Below are positions 6,940 to 14,689 of a stretch of 15,370 bases of DNA, piece after piece. The position numbers and the translations under genes are program-made. Each line of letters opens with the position of its first letter. The first letter of the stretch is position 1. The stretch spans positions 1-15,370 of the forward strand of contig DPJQ01000156.1 of assembly GCA_003542935.1 (NCBI GenBank), given 5' to 3'. Below the pieces are notes generated by a model. That model was not told the origin of the DNA and did no database searches. It was given only the letters and a program-made list of their open reading frames with translations. This stretch comes from Lachnospiraceae bacterium (GTDB taxonomy: Bacteria; Bacillota; Clostridia; Lachnospirales; Lachnospiraceae).

Positions 6940-9114
6940 ATGAAAGACAAGATTTTCGCTGTATTGCAGCGGGTGGGACGAAGCTTCATGCTGCCCATAG
7001 CTATCCTTCCGGTGGCGGGGCTGTTGCTGGGCATAGGCAGTTCCTTTACTAATGAGACGACGATCGCCACCTATGGGCTCGTCGGTATTCTGGGAGAAGG
7101 AACTCTTCTCCACGCGCTGCTGGTGATCATGAACAAGGTGGGCAGTGCGGTATTTGACAATCTGCCCCTGATCTTTGCGGTGGGTGTGGCCATCGGCATG
7201 GCAAAGAAGGAGAAAGAGGTCTCGGCTCTGTCTGCCGTAATTGCTTACTTCGTGATGAATACGGCTATCAGCGCCATGCTGATGGTTACCGGGAAGATTA
7301 CGGACGGCGGTGAGATCGCTGAGGGTGTCCTGGAGGGGACGATCACTTCTGTCTGCGGCATTCAGACGTTGCAGATGGGCGTATTCGGCGGTATTATCGT
7401 GGGCCTGGGTGTGGCGGCCCTGCACAACCGCTTTTACAAGATTGCCCTGCCTAATGCTCTGTCCTTTTTCGGAGGTACCCGGTTCGTGCCGATCATTTCT
7501 ACGGTAGTATATATGTTCGTGGGTATCGGCCTGTATTTTGTATGGCCCACGGTACAGGGCGGGATCTATGCCCTGGGCGGACTGGTGACGGGCAGCGGTT
7601 ATGTGGGGACGCTGATTTTCGGATTGATCAAGCGGGCGCTGATTCCTTTCGGCCTGCACCATGTATTTTACATGCCCTTCTGGCAGACGGCTGTGGGCGG
7701 CACGATGGAAGTGGCCGGACAGACGATACAGGGCGGCCAGAACATATTTTTTGCCCAGCTGGCTGATTCAGCCAATGTGGTTCATTTCAGTGCCGATGCC
7801 ACCAGATATTTTTCCGGTGAGTTTATCTTTATGATCTTCGGCCTTCCCGGCGCAGCGCTGGCTATGTACAGGTGCGCAAAGCCGGAGAAGAAAAAAGCGG
7901 CCGGCGGTCTTCTATTGTCCGCAGCTCTGGCCTGTATGATGACCGGTATCACGGAACCTTTGGAGTTTTCCTTCTTGTTCGTGGCTCCGGCCCTGTTTGC
8001 GGTACAGGTGATCCTGGCCGGTTCCGCTTATATGCTGGCCCATATATTGAATATTGCTGTGGGGCTTACATTTTCCGGTGGTTTCCTTGACTTTTTCCTG
8101 TTCGGTATCTTGCAGGGTAACGAAAAGACCAGCTGGATGATGGTCGTTCCGGTGGGTGTGGTGTATTTCTTCCTATATTATTTTATTTTCAAATTCCTGA
8201 TCCAGAAATTTGATTTTAAGACGCCGGGAAGAGAAGATGACGATACGGAGACGAAGCTTTACACCAGAGCGGATGTGAATGCCCGCAAGGAAGGGGCCTC
8301 CGCAACTTCCGACGGCGGGGCTGCCGATGATCCTGTGAGCCAGACGATCACCAGGGGGCTTGGCGGCAAGAAAAATATCAGTGATGTGGACTGCTGTGCC
8401 ACAAGGCTGCGCTGCACCGTATATGACGCAGGACTTGTCAATGACGCACTGCTTAAGTCTACAGGGGCTTCCGGCGTCGTGCATAAAGGAAACGGCGTTC
8501 AGGTGATCTATGGCCCCCATGTGACGGTGATCAAATCTAATCTGGAGGACTACCTGGAGAAAGCCCCCGACGAGGAAGCGGCTCCGGCGGAAACAACGGT
8601 AGAAACGGTTGTGGAGGATGCCGGACAGGAGGAGAAGCCGACAAAGGTGGTGCAGTCCATCATCATATCCAGCCCGGTGCAGGGTCTGGCGGCAGATCTG
8701 TCAACGGCGCCGGACGAAGCATTTGCGGGAAGGATGATGGGAGACGGAGCGGCCGTGACACCTGTGGATCCCATTGTCAGGGCGCCCGAGGACGGGGAAG
8801 TATGCTTTGTGTTCGAGACGAAGCATGCCATCGGTTTTCTGACTGACACGGGGATCAGCCTGTTGATCCATATGGGGATCGATACGGTGAAATTGAACGG
8901 TGAAGGTTTTGAGGTATTTGTGGAGAACGGGCAGAAAGTGAAAAAGGGCGATCCGATGTTAAAACTGGATCTGGAGTTCCTGAAAAGCCATGCACCTTCC
9001 ATCGTCTCTCCGGTACTCTGCACGGAGCTGGAGGATAATCAGAAGATCCGTCTTTTGAAAGAGGGAGAGATACAGGCTGGAGAAGCGCTTTTTGCCGTGG
9101 ATATCTGTGAATAG
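6940..9114 (+). CDS. ptsG: PTS glucose-type transporter, EIICBA (PtsG-like)
   Basis: A 724-residue membrane permease of the glucose/N-acetylglucosamine PTS family, which imports and phosphorylates a hexose with phosphoenolpyruvate-derived phosphate passed from HPr. Domains run IIC, IIB, IIA. IIC (about 1-425) opens with RVGRSFMLPIAILPVAGLLLGIG and carries GITEPLEF (336-343). IIB (about 465-545) has DCCATRLR, where Cys486 aligns with the phosphorylated Cys and Cys485 is an extra neighbour. IIA (about 572-724) has His629 (ETKHAIGF) and His644 (LLIHMGID), the active-site pair 15 apart as in E. coli IIA-Glc. A Glu/Ala/Pro-rich linker joins IIB to IIA. AGGAG lies eight bases before the ATG. The length matches B. 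subtilis PtsG (about 699). Expression is controlled by the leader RAT and terminator. Glucose is the likely substrate, but maltose or GlcNAc cannot be excluded. Confidence 0.9.
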   Translation: MKDKIFAVLQRVGRSFMLPIAILPVAGLLLGIGSSFTNETTIATYGLVGILGEGTLLHALLVIMNKVGSAVFDNLPLIFAVGVAIGMAKKEKEVSALSAVIAYFVMNTAISAMLMVTGKITDGGEIAEGVLEGTITSVCGIQTLQMGVFGGIIVGLGVAALHNRFYKIALPNALSFFGGTRFVPIISTVVYMFVGIGLYFVWPTVQGGIYALGGLVTGSGYVGTLIFGLIKRALIPFGLHHVFYMPFWQTAVGGTMEVAGQTIQGGQNIFFAQLADSANVVHFSADATRYFSGEFIFMIFGLPGAALAMYRCAKPEKKKAAGGLLLSAALACMMTGITEPLEFSFLFVAPALFAVQVILAGSAYMLAHILNIAVGLTFSGGFLDFFLFGILQGNEKTSWMMVVPVGVVYFFLYYFIFKFLIQKFDFKTPGREDDDTETKLYTRADVNARKEGASATSDGGAADDPVSQTITRGLGGKKNISDVDCCATRLRCTVYDAGLVNDALLKSTGASGVVHKGNGVQVIYGPHVTVIKSNLEDYLEKAPDEEAAPAETTVETVVEDAGQEEKPTKVVQSIIISSPVQGLAADLSTAPDEAFAGRMMGDGAAVTPVDPIVRAPEDGEVCFVFETKHAIGFLTDTGISLLIHMGIDTVKLNGEGFEVFVENGQKVKKGDPMLKLDLEFLKSHAPSIVSPVLCTELEDNQKIRLLKEGEIQAGEALFAVDICE

Positions 9115-9180
9115 CATGGAGAACATGATTCAGGTGGCAGTGTGCGGATTGCAAATGAAAAATGATGAGTGGGATGAGAT

Positions 9181-10020
9181 ATGTACAGAGTTAAAAAGGT
9201 TTTAAACCACAATGCGGTTCTTGTGATCGGGGCGGATAAACCGAAGGACTATCTGATCATGGGGAAAGGCATCGGTTTTGGAAAAAAGGTCAGCGAATAT
9301 GTGGAGGCAGGGCCAAAGGATACGGTGTATTCTCTGCAGGAACTCACAGAGCGGGGCAATGCTGCGGATATCGTCAGATCCGTCTCCCCGGTATGCCTGG
9401 AGTTGGCCAACGAGGTGCTGAATCAGGCGGAGAAAACTTTCGGAAAGATCGACCGATCCATACTCTTTCCCATGGCTGATCATATTGCCTATGCTGTGAA
9501 ACGTATCAAAAACCGCGAGCAGATCAGTAATCCTCTGACGGAGGATATCCGCATACTGTTTTACAAGGAATACAAAGTTGCCGAATGTATAAAGCCCATG
9601 TTGAAAGAACTGTTGGATGTGGAGATTGATGAGCACGAGATCGGCTACATTGCCCTCCATGTCCATTCGGCTATCAATGATGAAAAGGTTTCCCAGGCCA
9701 TGCAGATCGCGCGGGCGGTCCGGGAGTGTATCGTTCTGGTGGAGCAACAGACTCAGAAGAAAATTGATGTTATGTCGCTGGCCTATAACCGGCTGATGAA
9801 CCATGTGCGGTATATGGTGGCCCGGGCTATAGGCGGCGAGCGTCTGAAGCTGAATATGAACGATTACATGGAGGTCAAGTTTCCCGAGGCGTTTAAGACG
9901 GCATCCCTGGTCTGTGAGGAGATCGGGAAAAGCCTGAAAGTGAAACTGGAGGAGGCGGAAGTGGGGTATTTGGCCATGCATATCGAGCGCGTAGGCAGTG
10001 ATGAGATGGGGGAAGAGTAA
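9181..10020 (+). CDS. glcT: BglG/GlcT/LicT-family transcriptional antiterminator
   Basis: A 279-residue RNA-binding antiterminator. The N-terminal CAT domain (about 1-58) is typical: NHNAVLVIG and DYLIMGKGIGFGKK. Two PTS regulation domains follow. PRD1 has His101 (ADHIAYAV) and His160 (ALHVHSA); PRD2 has His208 (MNHVRYM) and His267 (AMHIERV). All four regulatory His positions are therefore retained, allowing inhibition by the sugar permease and possibly activation by HPr. The start at ATG 9181 follows a stop in frame just upstream; the ribosome site is weak (GGGATGAGAT), suggesting a low dose relative to the permease. It lies 66 bases after ptsG in the same transcript and should act on the RAT at 6727-6756. 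I favour GlcT because of the PtsG-type partner, but a LicT/SacT label is equally compatible. Confidence 0.9.
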   Translation: MYRVKKVLNHNAVLVIGADKPKDYLIMGKGIGFGKKVSEYVEAGPKDTVYSLQELTERGNAADIVRSVSPVCLELANEVLNQAEKTFGKIDRSILFPMADHIAYAVKRIKNREQISNPLTEDIRILFYKEYKVAECIKPMLKELLDVEIDEHEIGYIALHVHSAINDEKVSQAMQIARAVRECIVLVEQQTQKKIDVMSLAYNRLMNHVRYMVARAIGGERLKLNMNDYMEVKFPEAFKTASLVCEEIGKSLKVKLEEAEVGYLAMHIERVGSDEMGEE

Positions 10021-10037
10021 AGCTGTTATTTTTTACA

Positions 10038-10068
10038 CCCGGGCCATGCACTCGCACGTGGCTGCGGG
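10038..10068 (+). other. GC-rich hairpin downstream of glcT
   Basis: An imperfect stem pairs CCCG (10038-10041), GCCA (10043-10046) and TGC (10047-10049) with GCA (10054-10056), TGGC (10059-10062) and CGGG (10065-10068) around an ACTC loop. There is no T-run after it. It may stabilise the 3' end or act with the terminator that follows; no function is shown. Confidence 0.4.
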
Positions 10069-10084
10069 AGAACATAATGTATGA

Positions 10085-10126
10085 AATGCAGAGTTTTTAG
10101 AAAAAGTCAAAGGCTCTGCATTTTTT
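10085..10126 (+). terminator. Terminator of the ptsG-glcT operon
   Basis: AATGCAGAG (10085-10093) pairs with CTCTGCATT (10114-10122), and the T-run 10121-10126 follows. The loop of about 20 bases is A/T-rich and may pair further (TTTTT with AAAAA). It sits between glcT and the pcrA promoter. Confidence 0.8.
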
Positions 10127-10150
10127 GTGTTCAATTAATTGATCATTAGG

Positions 10151-10179
10151 TTGAAATATGGAGATAGATGGCCTATAAT
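10151..10179 (+). promoter_or_regulatory. Promoter of pcrA
   Basis: -35 TTGAAA (10151-10156) and perfect -10 TATAAT (10174-10179) are separated by 17 bases. The predicted start near 10186 leaves a leader of about 36 bases, which contains the GGAGGAGGA ribosome site. Confidence 0.88.
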
Positions 10180-10221
10180 GGGAGAAGTTTTTTCGATTGA
10201 TGGAGAAGGACGGAGGAGGAT

Positions 10222-12450
10222 ATGGAGTTAAATAAGCAGCAGCAGGAGGCGGTGTTCTGTACGGAGGGGCCGCTTCTGATCATAGCGGGGGCAGGGTCAG
10301 GGAAGACGCGGGTATTGACTGAGCGGATTGCCTATCTGATCAGTGAAAAGGGGGTGACGCCCTGGAATATTCTGGCGATTACTTTTACGAATAAGGCGGC
10401 CGGGGAGATGCGGGAACGGGTGAATCGGCTGGCGGGTGTCCAGGGGGACAGTGTATGGGTCAGCACCTTTCATTCCATGTGTGTGCGGATCCTGCGTCGA
10501 TACATAGACCGCCTGGGGTATGACAGAAGTTTTACCATTTATGATACGGACGATCAGAAAACGGTGATCAAGGCCGTACTCAAGCAGCTTGACCTGGATC
10601 CCAAGACATTCAAGGACAGGGCATTGCTCTCGGCGATCTCCGCGGCAAAAAATGAGATGGTTTCCCCGGAGGAATATGCGCTGAACGCGGCGGGGGACTG
10701 GAATAAACAGGAGATTGCCCGGGCCTACAAAGCCTACCAGCAGCATCTGTGGCAGAGCAACGCCCTGGATTTTGATGATCTGCTGGTCAAGACGGTGGAA
10801 TTGTTTAAGAGCCAGGAAGATGTGCTGGACAGCTATCAGGAGCGGTTCCTCTATATAATGGTAGACGAATATCAGGATACCAACGCCGTGCAGTTTGAGC
10901 TGGTGCACCTGCTGGCGGAGAAATACCGGAACCTATGCGTGGTGGGGGATGACGACCAGTCGATCTACCGTTTCCGCGGGGCGGATATACGGAATATACT
11001 GGGCTTTGAGGACGTGTTCCCCGACGCACGGGTGATCAAGCTGGAGCAGAATTACCGTTCCACCCAGAATATTCTCCAGGTTGCTAACGCAGTGATCGCC
11101 AATAATCGGAGCCGAAAAAAGAAAACCCTCTGGTCTGCCAATGAAGAGGGAGAACTGCTGCATTTTCGGCAGTTCATGAACGGTTTTGAGGAGGCGGAAT
11201 ATGTGGCCGGGGATGTCGCAAAAAAGGTGCGGGACGGGGCACGCTACAGTGATTTCGCTATTTTGTACCGTACCAACGCCCAGTCCCGCCTTTTTGAGGA
11301 AAAATTCCTGCTGGCAAATATTCCCTATCGCCTGGTGGGCGGTGTGAATTTCTACGCCAGGAAAGAGATCAAGGATCTGCTATGTTATTTAAAAACCGTG
11401 GACAATGCCCGGGATGACCTGGCGGTGCGCAGGATCATCAACGTGCCGAAGAGGGGAATCGGGGCGGCCAGTCTGGCTAAAGTGCAGGATTATGCGGATG
11501 AGAGAGGGCTGTCTCTCTATCAGGCGCTTAGGGAAGCATCCTGCATACCTTCCCTGGGCAGGACGCTGGGCAAGATAGAAGGATTTGTGACGTACATAGA
11601 AAGCCTGCGGACTGTGGCTTCGGTGGTGAAGGTGTCGGAGCTCCTGGAAAAGATCATCGAGCAGACCGGTTATGTGAAGTCCCTGGAGCTGGAGGGCACC
11701 GATGAGGCAAAGAGCCGTATAGAAAATATAGACGAATTGATCAGCAAAGTAGTGACCTATGAGAATGAGGCAGATGAGCCCACCCTGAGCGGATTCCTGG
11801 CGGATGTGGCGCTGGTGGCCGATATTGATATGGTGGAAGATGATCCGAACCGGGTTCTTCTGATGACTCTGCACAGCGCCAAGGGGCTGGAATTTCCCCA
11901 GGTATACCTGACCGGTATGGAGGACGGTATGTTCCCCAGCTATATGACGATCATCTCCGACGATCAGACGGAGCTTGAGGAAGAACGGCGCCTCTGCTAT
12001 GTGGGGATCACCAGGGCCATGCAGGATCTGACCATGACCAGCGCAAGACAGCGGATGATCCGCGGAGAAACGCAGTATAATAAGGTATCCCGTTTTGTTC
12101 ACGAGATTCCCCGGGAGCTGGTGGATCTGGGGAGGGAAACTCTGCCGGAACGAAAGACTGATAATATGCCTCGGAATACGGCCTATCAGCAGATGCGGGC
12201 GGATTTTCGCAAACCGGCTTATAGTACAGCTCAGGCAACAGCCCCGGCTTTTCGTCCCGGCAGCACCATGGGAACACCGGATGGCGGGCTGGATTACGAG
12301 GTGGGCGATACAGTCCGCCATGTGAAGTTCGGTACGGGTATGGTGCTGAATATCGTCAAGGGCGGCAAAGACTATGAGGTCACGGTGGATTTTGAGCGGT
12401 TTGGCACGAAAAAAATGTTTGCAGCTTTCGCAAAATTACAAAAAATTTAG
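10222..12450 (+). CDS. pcrA: ATP-dependent DNA helicase PcrA (UvrD/Rep family)
   Basis: A 742-residue superfamily 1A DNA helicase with 3'-5' polarity expected from the family, acting in DNA repair, rolling-circle replication and removal of proteins from DNA. Motifs appear in order: NKQQQEAV (Q motif), Walker A AGAGSGKT (22-29), ITFTNKAAGEMRERV (Ia), VDEYQD (214-219, motif II), GDDDQSIYRFRGAD (242 on, III), LEQNYRS (IV), TLHSAKGLEF (about 549-558, V) and EEERRLCYVGITRAM (VI). The C-terminal end, from DYEVGDTVRHVKFGTGMV, is the Tudor-like tail that binds RNA polymerase in PcrA. The length is normal for Gram-positive PcrA (B. subtilis about 739). GGAGGAGGA lies directly before the ATG. No clear terminator follows; the next gene has its own promoter. 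Confidence 0.97.
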   Translation: MELNKQQQEAVFCTEGPLLIIAGAGSGKTRVLTERIAYLISEKGVTPWNILAITFTNKAAGEMRERVNRLAGVQGDSVWVSTFHSMCVRILRRYIDRLGYDRSFTIYDTDDQKTVIKAVLKQLDLDPKTFKDRALLSAISAAKNEMVSPEEYALNAAGDWNKQEIARAYKAYQQHLWQSNALDFDDLLVKTVELFKSQEDVLDSYQERFLYIMVDEYQDTNAVQFELVHLLAEKYRNLCVVGDDDQSIYRFRGADIRNILGFEDVFPDARVIKLEQNYRSTQNILQVANAVIANNRSRKKKTLWSANEEGELLHFRQFMNGFEEAEYVAGDVAKKVRDGARYSDFAILYRTNAQSRLFEEKFLLANIPYRLVGGVNFYARKEIKDLLCYLKTVDNARDDLAVRRIINVPKRGIGAASLAKVQDYADERGLSLYQALREASCIPSLGRTLGKIEGFVTYIESLRTVASVVKVSELLEKIIEQTGYVKSLELEGTDEAKSRIENIDELISKVVTYENEADEPTLSGFLADVALVADIDMVEDDPNRVLLMTLHSAKGLEFPQVYLTGMEDGMFPSYMTIISDDQTELEEERRLCYVGITRAMQDLTMTSARQRMIRGETQYNKVSRFVHEIPRELVDLGRETLPERKTDNMPRNTAYQQMRADFRKPAYSTAQATAPAFRPGSTMGTPDGGLDYEVGDTVRHVKFGTGMVLNIVKGGKDYEVTVDFERFGTKKMFAAFAKLQKI

Positions 12451-12517
12451 GTAACATAAAAAAATGCAATTTAAAGGGCAGATTGACCAAATTTGTGTGG
12501 TAAAACAGATACAATGG

Positions 12518-12526
12518 TGATATAAT
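12518..12526 (+). promoter_or_regulatory. Extended -10 promoter of the acidic membrane protein gene
   Basis: TGATATAAT (12518-12526) is a perfect -10 with the extended TG element. A canonical -35 is not present at 17 bases; TTGACC at 12484-12489 lies too far away. Transcription would start near 12533. Confidence 0.6.
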
Positions 12527-12556
12527 AACGGTATCTAAGGAAAGGCGGTAAGCATT

Positions 12557-12877
12557 ATGAACAGAATCGATGAATTGATCGCATTATTACGGAAACAGGA
12601 AAATGAAGATAAGAAATGCAGGAATGTGGTTTTATGGGTGCTGGCTATTGTCGGTACGATCGCAGCTATAGCCGGTATTGCATATGCCGTATATCGTTTC
12701 CTGACACCGGATTATCTGGAGGATTTCGAGGAAGATTTTGAGGAAGAGTTTGAGGATGCCTTTGAGACGGAAGAGGAAGCTCCGGCGGAGGACAAGGCTG
12801 CAGAGGCTCCTGCGGAAGATGAGAAAGAGGCTGAGGAAGCTCCGGTTGAGGAAGAAAAAGAGACATCCGGGGAATAA
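12557..12877 (+). CDS. Small single-pass membrane protein with acidic tail (unrecognised family)
   Basis: A 106-residue protein I cannot assign to a named family. The N-terminus (MNRIDELIALLRKQENEDKKCRN) looks amphipathic and charged. One hydrophobic segment follows, about residues 23-46 (VVLWVLAIVGTIAAIAGIAYAVY). The remaining 55 or so residues are strikingly acidic, with aromatic-spaced repeats DFEEDFEEEFEDAFETEEE, then Ala/Pro/Glu repeats (EEAPAED, EAPAEDEKEAEEAPVEEE). By the positive-inside rule the short K/R-containing N-terminus would be cytoplasmic and the acidic tail outside, but an R just after the segment weakens this. It has an AAGGAAAGGCGG-type ribosome site and its own extended -10 promoter, with a strong terminator after it. 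Possible roles, such as envelope or ion-related, are speculation. Confidence 0.8.
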   Translation: MNRIDELIALLRKQENEDKKCRNVVLWVLAIVGTIAAIAGIAYAVYRFLTPDYLEDFEEDFEEEFEDAFETEEEAPAEDKAAEAPAEDEKEAEEAPVEEEKETSGE

Positions 12878-12918
12878 AATATGAAATTCCGGCAAATGGA
12901 AACCGGGAAAAGAAGTGG

Positions 12919-12956
12919 AAGCTTCGGTGCCAGACGTGTGCCGGGGCTTTCTTTTT
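12919..12956 (+). terminator. Strong terminator after the acidic membrane protein gene
   Basis: A continuous 12-bp stem with several G-T pairs, 12919-12930 (AAGCTTCGGTGC) with 12938-12949 (GTGCCGGGGCTT), a 7-base loop and a TCTTTTT tail. It ends only 25 bases before the rlmD start, with no promoter visible in between, so rlmD depends on read-through or on a promoter upstream of this hairpin. Confidence 0.85.
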
Positions 12957-12981
12957 GGGTTGTGTAAAAAATGGAGGAGAT

Positions 12982-14460
12982 ATGAAAAAAGGAGAAATGT
13001 TTCAAGGAAAGATCACCCGGGTGGATTTTCCCAATAAATGCAGGGTGGAAACGGAGAATGGCCAGGTGATCCAGGTGAAAAACGGCATACCCGGGCAGAC
13101 TGTCAGCGGGATCGTGCAGAAAAAACGGGGCGGCAGGCTGGCGGGACGGATTTTGGAAGTGATTGAGGCGTCCCCATTAGAGACGGGAGCGCCACTGTGC
13201 TCCATATTTCCTGCGTGTGGTGGCTGCACCTATCAGACCATGGCTTATGAAAGACAGCTGGAAATGAAGAAGGCACAGGTGAAACAGCTTCTCGACGAAG
13301 CCCTCCGCACGGCAGGACAGGTAGACGGCCGTGGAGAACCGGATTATGTCTTTGAGGGAATTATGCCAAGCCCGACAGTACTGGCTTATCGCAATAAAAT
13401 GGAATTTTCCTTTGGGGATGCATATCAAGGCGGCCCTCTGACCCTTGGTCTGCATAAGAAAGAAAGCACCTACGACATTCTGCCGGCAGGGGACTGTAAA
13501 ATCGTCCATAAAGATTTTTGTGCTGTCTTGAACTGCGTGCAGGAGTATTTCCGTGAGAATCCGGTTCCCGTGTACCGTAAGATGCGGCATACGGGCTGCC
13601 TGCGCCACTTGCTGGTGCGCCGTTCGATAAGCAGCGGTGAAATCCTGGCGGCACTGGTCACTACCAGCCAGGAAACGCTGCATCTGGACCGGCTGAAAGA
13701 AAGACTGCTGGAACTGCCTCTTGAGGGGCATTTGTCAGGGATCTTGCATATTGTTAATGATTCCCCGGCGGATGTGGTGCAGAGCGACCGGACGGAGATT
13801 CTTTATGGCAGGGAGGATTTTTATGAGGAACTGCTGGGACTTAAGTTCCGCATCACACCTTTTTCCTTTTTCCAGACAAATACGAAAGGTGCGGAGGTTC
13901 TCTATGAGACGGCCCGTGAGTTTATCGGAGATACGAAAGGCAGAGTGATCTATGATCTCTACAGTGGCACCGGTACGATCGCCCAGATTCTGGCGCCTCT
14001 GGCCGCCAGAGTGGTGGGTGTGGAGATCGTCCCGGAGGCTGTGGAGGCTGCCAGGGAGAATGCGGCTCTGAACGGTCTGACGAACTGCCAGTTCCTGGCC
14101 GGGGATGTGCTGAAGATGCTGGATGAGATCGAGGAGATGCCGGATCTGATTGTGCTCGATCCGCCGCGGGATGGGGTGAATCCCAAGGCGTTGAGGAAGA
14201 TAATTGGGTATGGGGTGGAACGGATGGTGTATATTTCCTGCAAGCCCACCAGTTTGGCCAGGGATTTGGAGATGTTGATTGGGGGAGGATATGTGGTGGA
14301 GAGGGTTCGGTGTGTGGATATGTTTCCGTTTGCGTGCCATGTGGAGACTGTGTGCCTCTTGAGCAACCGAAAATCAAAGCCTGATACTCATGTGGATCTG
14401 ACCCTGGATATGGAAGACTATTACAGGATCAAGGATCAGGAGAAACAGTCAAATAAATAA
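12982..14460 (+). CDS. rlmD: 23S rRNA (uracil-5-)-methyltransferase RlmD/RlmCD (RumA family)
   Basis: A 492-residue SAM-dependent m5U methyltransferase acting on 23S rRNA (U1939 in E. coli; Gram-positive relatives may also modify U747). An N-terminal TRAM domain (about 1-65) is followed by the [4Fe-4S] ligands Cys73, Cys79, Cys82 and Cys172 (CSIFPACGGC; GDC). The methyltransferase part has YDLYSGTGT (324-332), DPPRDGV (393-399), the nucleophile Cys420 (YISCKP) and Glu455 (HVETV). GGAGGAG ends two bases before the ATG at 12982; the upstream TTG at 12955 lies inside the terminator and is rejected. The family normally ends near the HVETVCLLS block, but here about 30 residues follow (NRKSKPDTH, LDMEDYYRIKD, EKQSNK). 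That tail, just before mobile-type genes, suggests that an inserted element replaced the native end of the gene. Confidence 0.93.
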   Translation: MKKGEMFQGKITRVDFPNKCRVETENGQVIQVKNGIPGQTVSGIVQKKRGGRLAGRILEVIEASPLETGAPLCSIFPACGGCTYQTMAYERQLEMKKAQVKQLLDEALRTAGQVDGRGEPDYVFEGIMPSPTVLAYRNKMEFSFGDAYQGGPLTLGLHKKESTYDILPAGDCKIVHKDFCAVLNCVQEYFRENPVPVYRKMRHTGCLRHLLVRRSISSGEILAALVTTSQETLHLDRLKERLLELPLEGHLSGILHIVNDSPADVVQSDRTEILYGREDFYEELLGLKFRITPFSFFQTNTKGAEVLYETAREFIGDTKGRVIYDLYSGTGTIAQILAPLAARVVGVEIVPEAVEAARENAALNGLTNCQFLAGDVLKMLDEIEEMPDLIVLDPPRDGVNPKALRKIIGYGVERMVYISCKPTSLARDLEMLIGGGYVVERVRCVDMFPFACHVETVCLLSNRKSKPDTHVDLTLDMEDYYRIKDQEKQSNK

Positions 14461-14478
14461 TACACAGAACTTAAATCG

Positions 14479-14517
14479 GCAGCTGCTGATGCGTGAATGC
14501 ATTGGCAGCTGCTTTTT
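14479..14517 (+). terminator. Terminator of rlmD
   Basis: A continuous 14-bp stem, GCAGCTGCTGATGC (14479-14492) with GCATTGGCAGCTGC (14499-14512), with two G-T pairs and a 6-base loop, is followed by TTTTT. It is among the strongest hairpins in the window. Confidence 0.9.
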
Positions 14518-14526
14518 GCTGTGAAC

Positions 14527-14607
14527 ACTTAGCGAAGCGTCAGCTGAGCATAGTGAGAACGCATATCGCGAACCTTAGCGAGGCGAAGCCGAGGTTAGTT
14601 GAGCGAT
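14527..14607. repeat. Direct/inverted repeat-rich element between rlmD and the SymE-like gene
   Basis: CTTAGCGAAGCG (14528-14539) recurs as CTTAGCGAGGCG (14574-14585) with one mismatch, both preceded by GAAC-like bases. Between them are the palindromes TCAGCTGA (14540-14547) and TCGCGA (14566-14571). The second copy sits in a nested hairpin: ATCGC/GCGAT (14565-14569, 14603-14607), AACCT/AGGTT (14571-14575, 14592-14596) and GGC/GCC (14582-14584, 14588-14590). It may be a dispersed REP-like repeat or part of the element's end or transfer origin. Position suggests the element end; none of these is proven. Confidence 0.5.
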
Positions 14608-14689
14608 GTTTCCGGCAGAAGGATTTAAGGGAGGTGGTGCCGTTGGACTGACGGCCGATGACTGGAAGACAAAGGCATTTCTAAAGTAA
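14606..14689 (+). CDS. Candidate 27-residue small ORF upstream of the SymE-like gene
   Basis: An ATG-TAA frame encodes a peptide opening MFPAEGFKGGGAVG and ending LTADDWKTKAFLK. The composition looks protein-like, notably the TADDWKTKAFLK end, but there is no ribosome site before the ATG, so it may be a remnant of a longer gene or chance. No family is recognised. Confidence 0.25.
   Translation: MFPAEGFKGGGAVGLTADDWKTKAFLK

Noticed and set aside
11389..12321. 310-codon minus-strand frame within pcrA
   Set aside because: It is opposite conserved helicase motifs V and VI and shows His/Pro/Arg-rich antisense composition without any start signal.
12955..12981. Upstream TTG start for rlmD
   Set aside because: It lies in the U-tract of the preceding terminator; the ATG at 12982 has GGAGGAG in front.
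13922..14377. Overlapping minus-strand frames in the 3' half of rlmD
   Set aside because: These are shadows of the SAM-binding half of the methyltransferase, rich in Pro, Ser and His, with no start signals.
14523..14607. CRISPR-like array suggested by the repeated CTTAGCGA-GCG units
   Set aside because: There are only two imperfect copies, the unit is 12 bases and no regular spacers or cas genes are seen.
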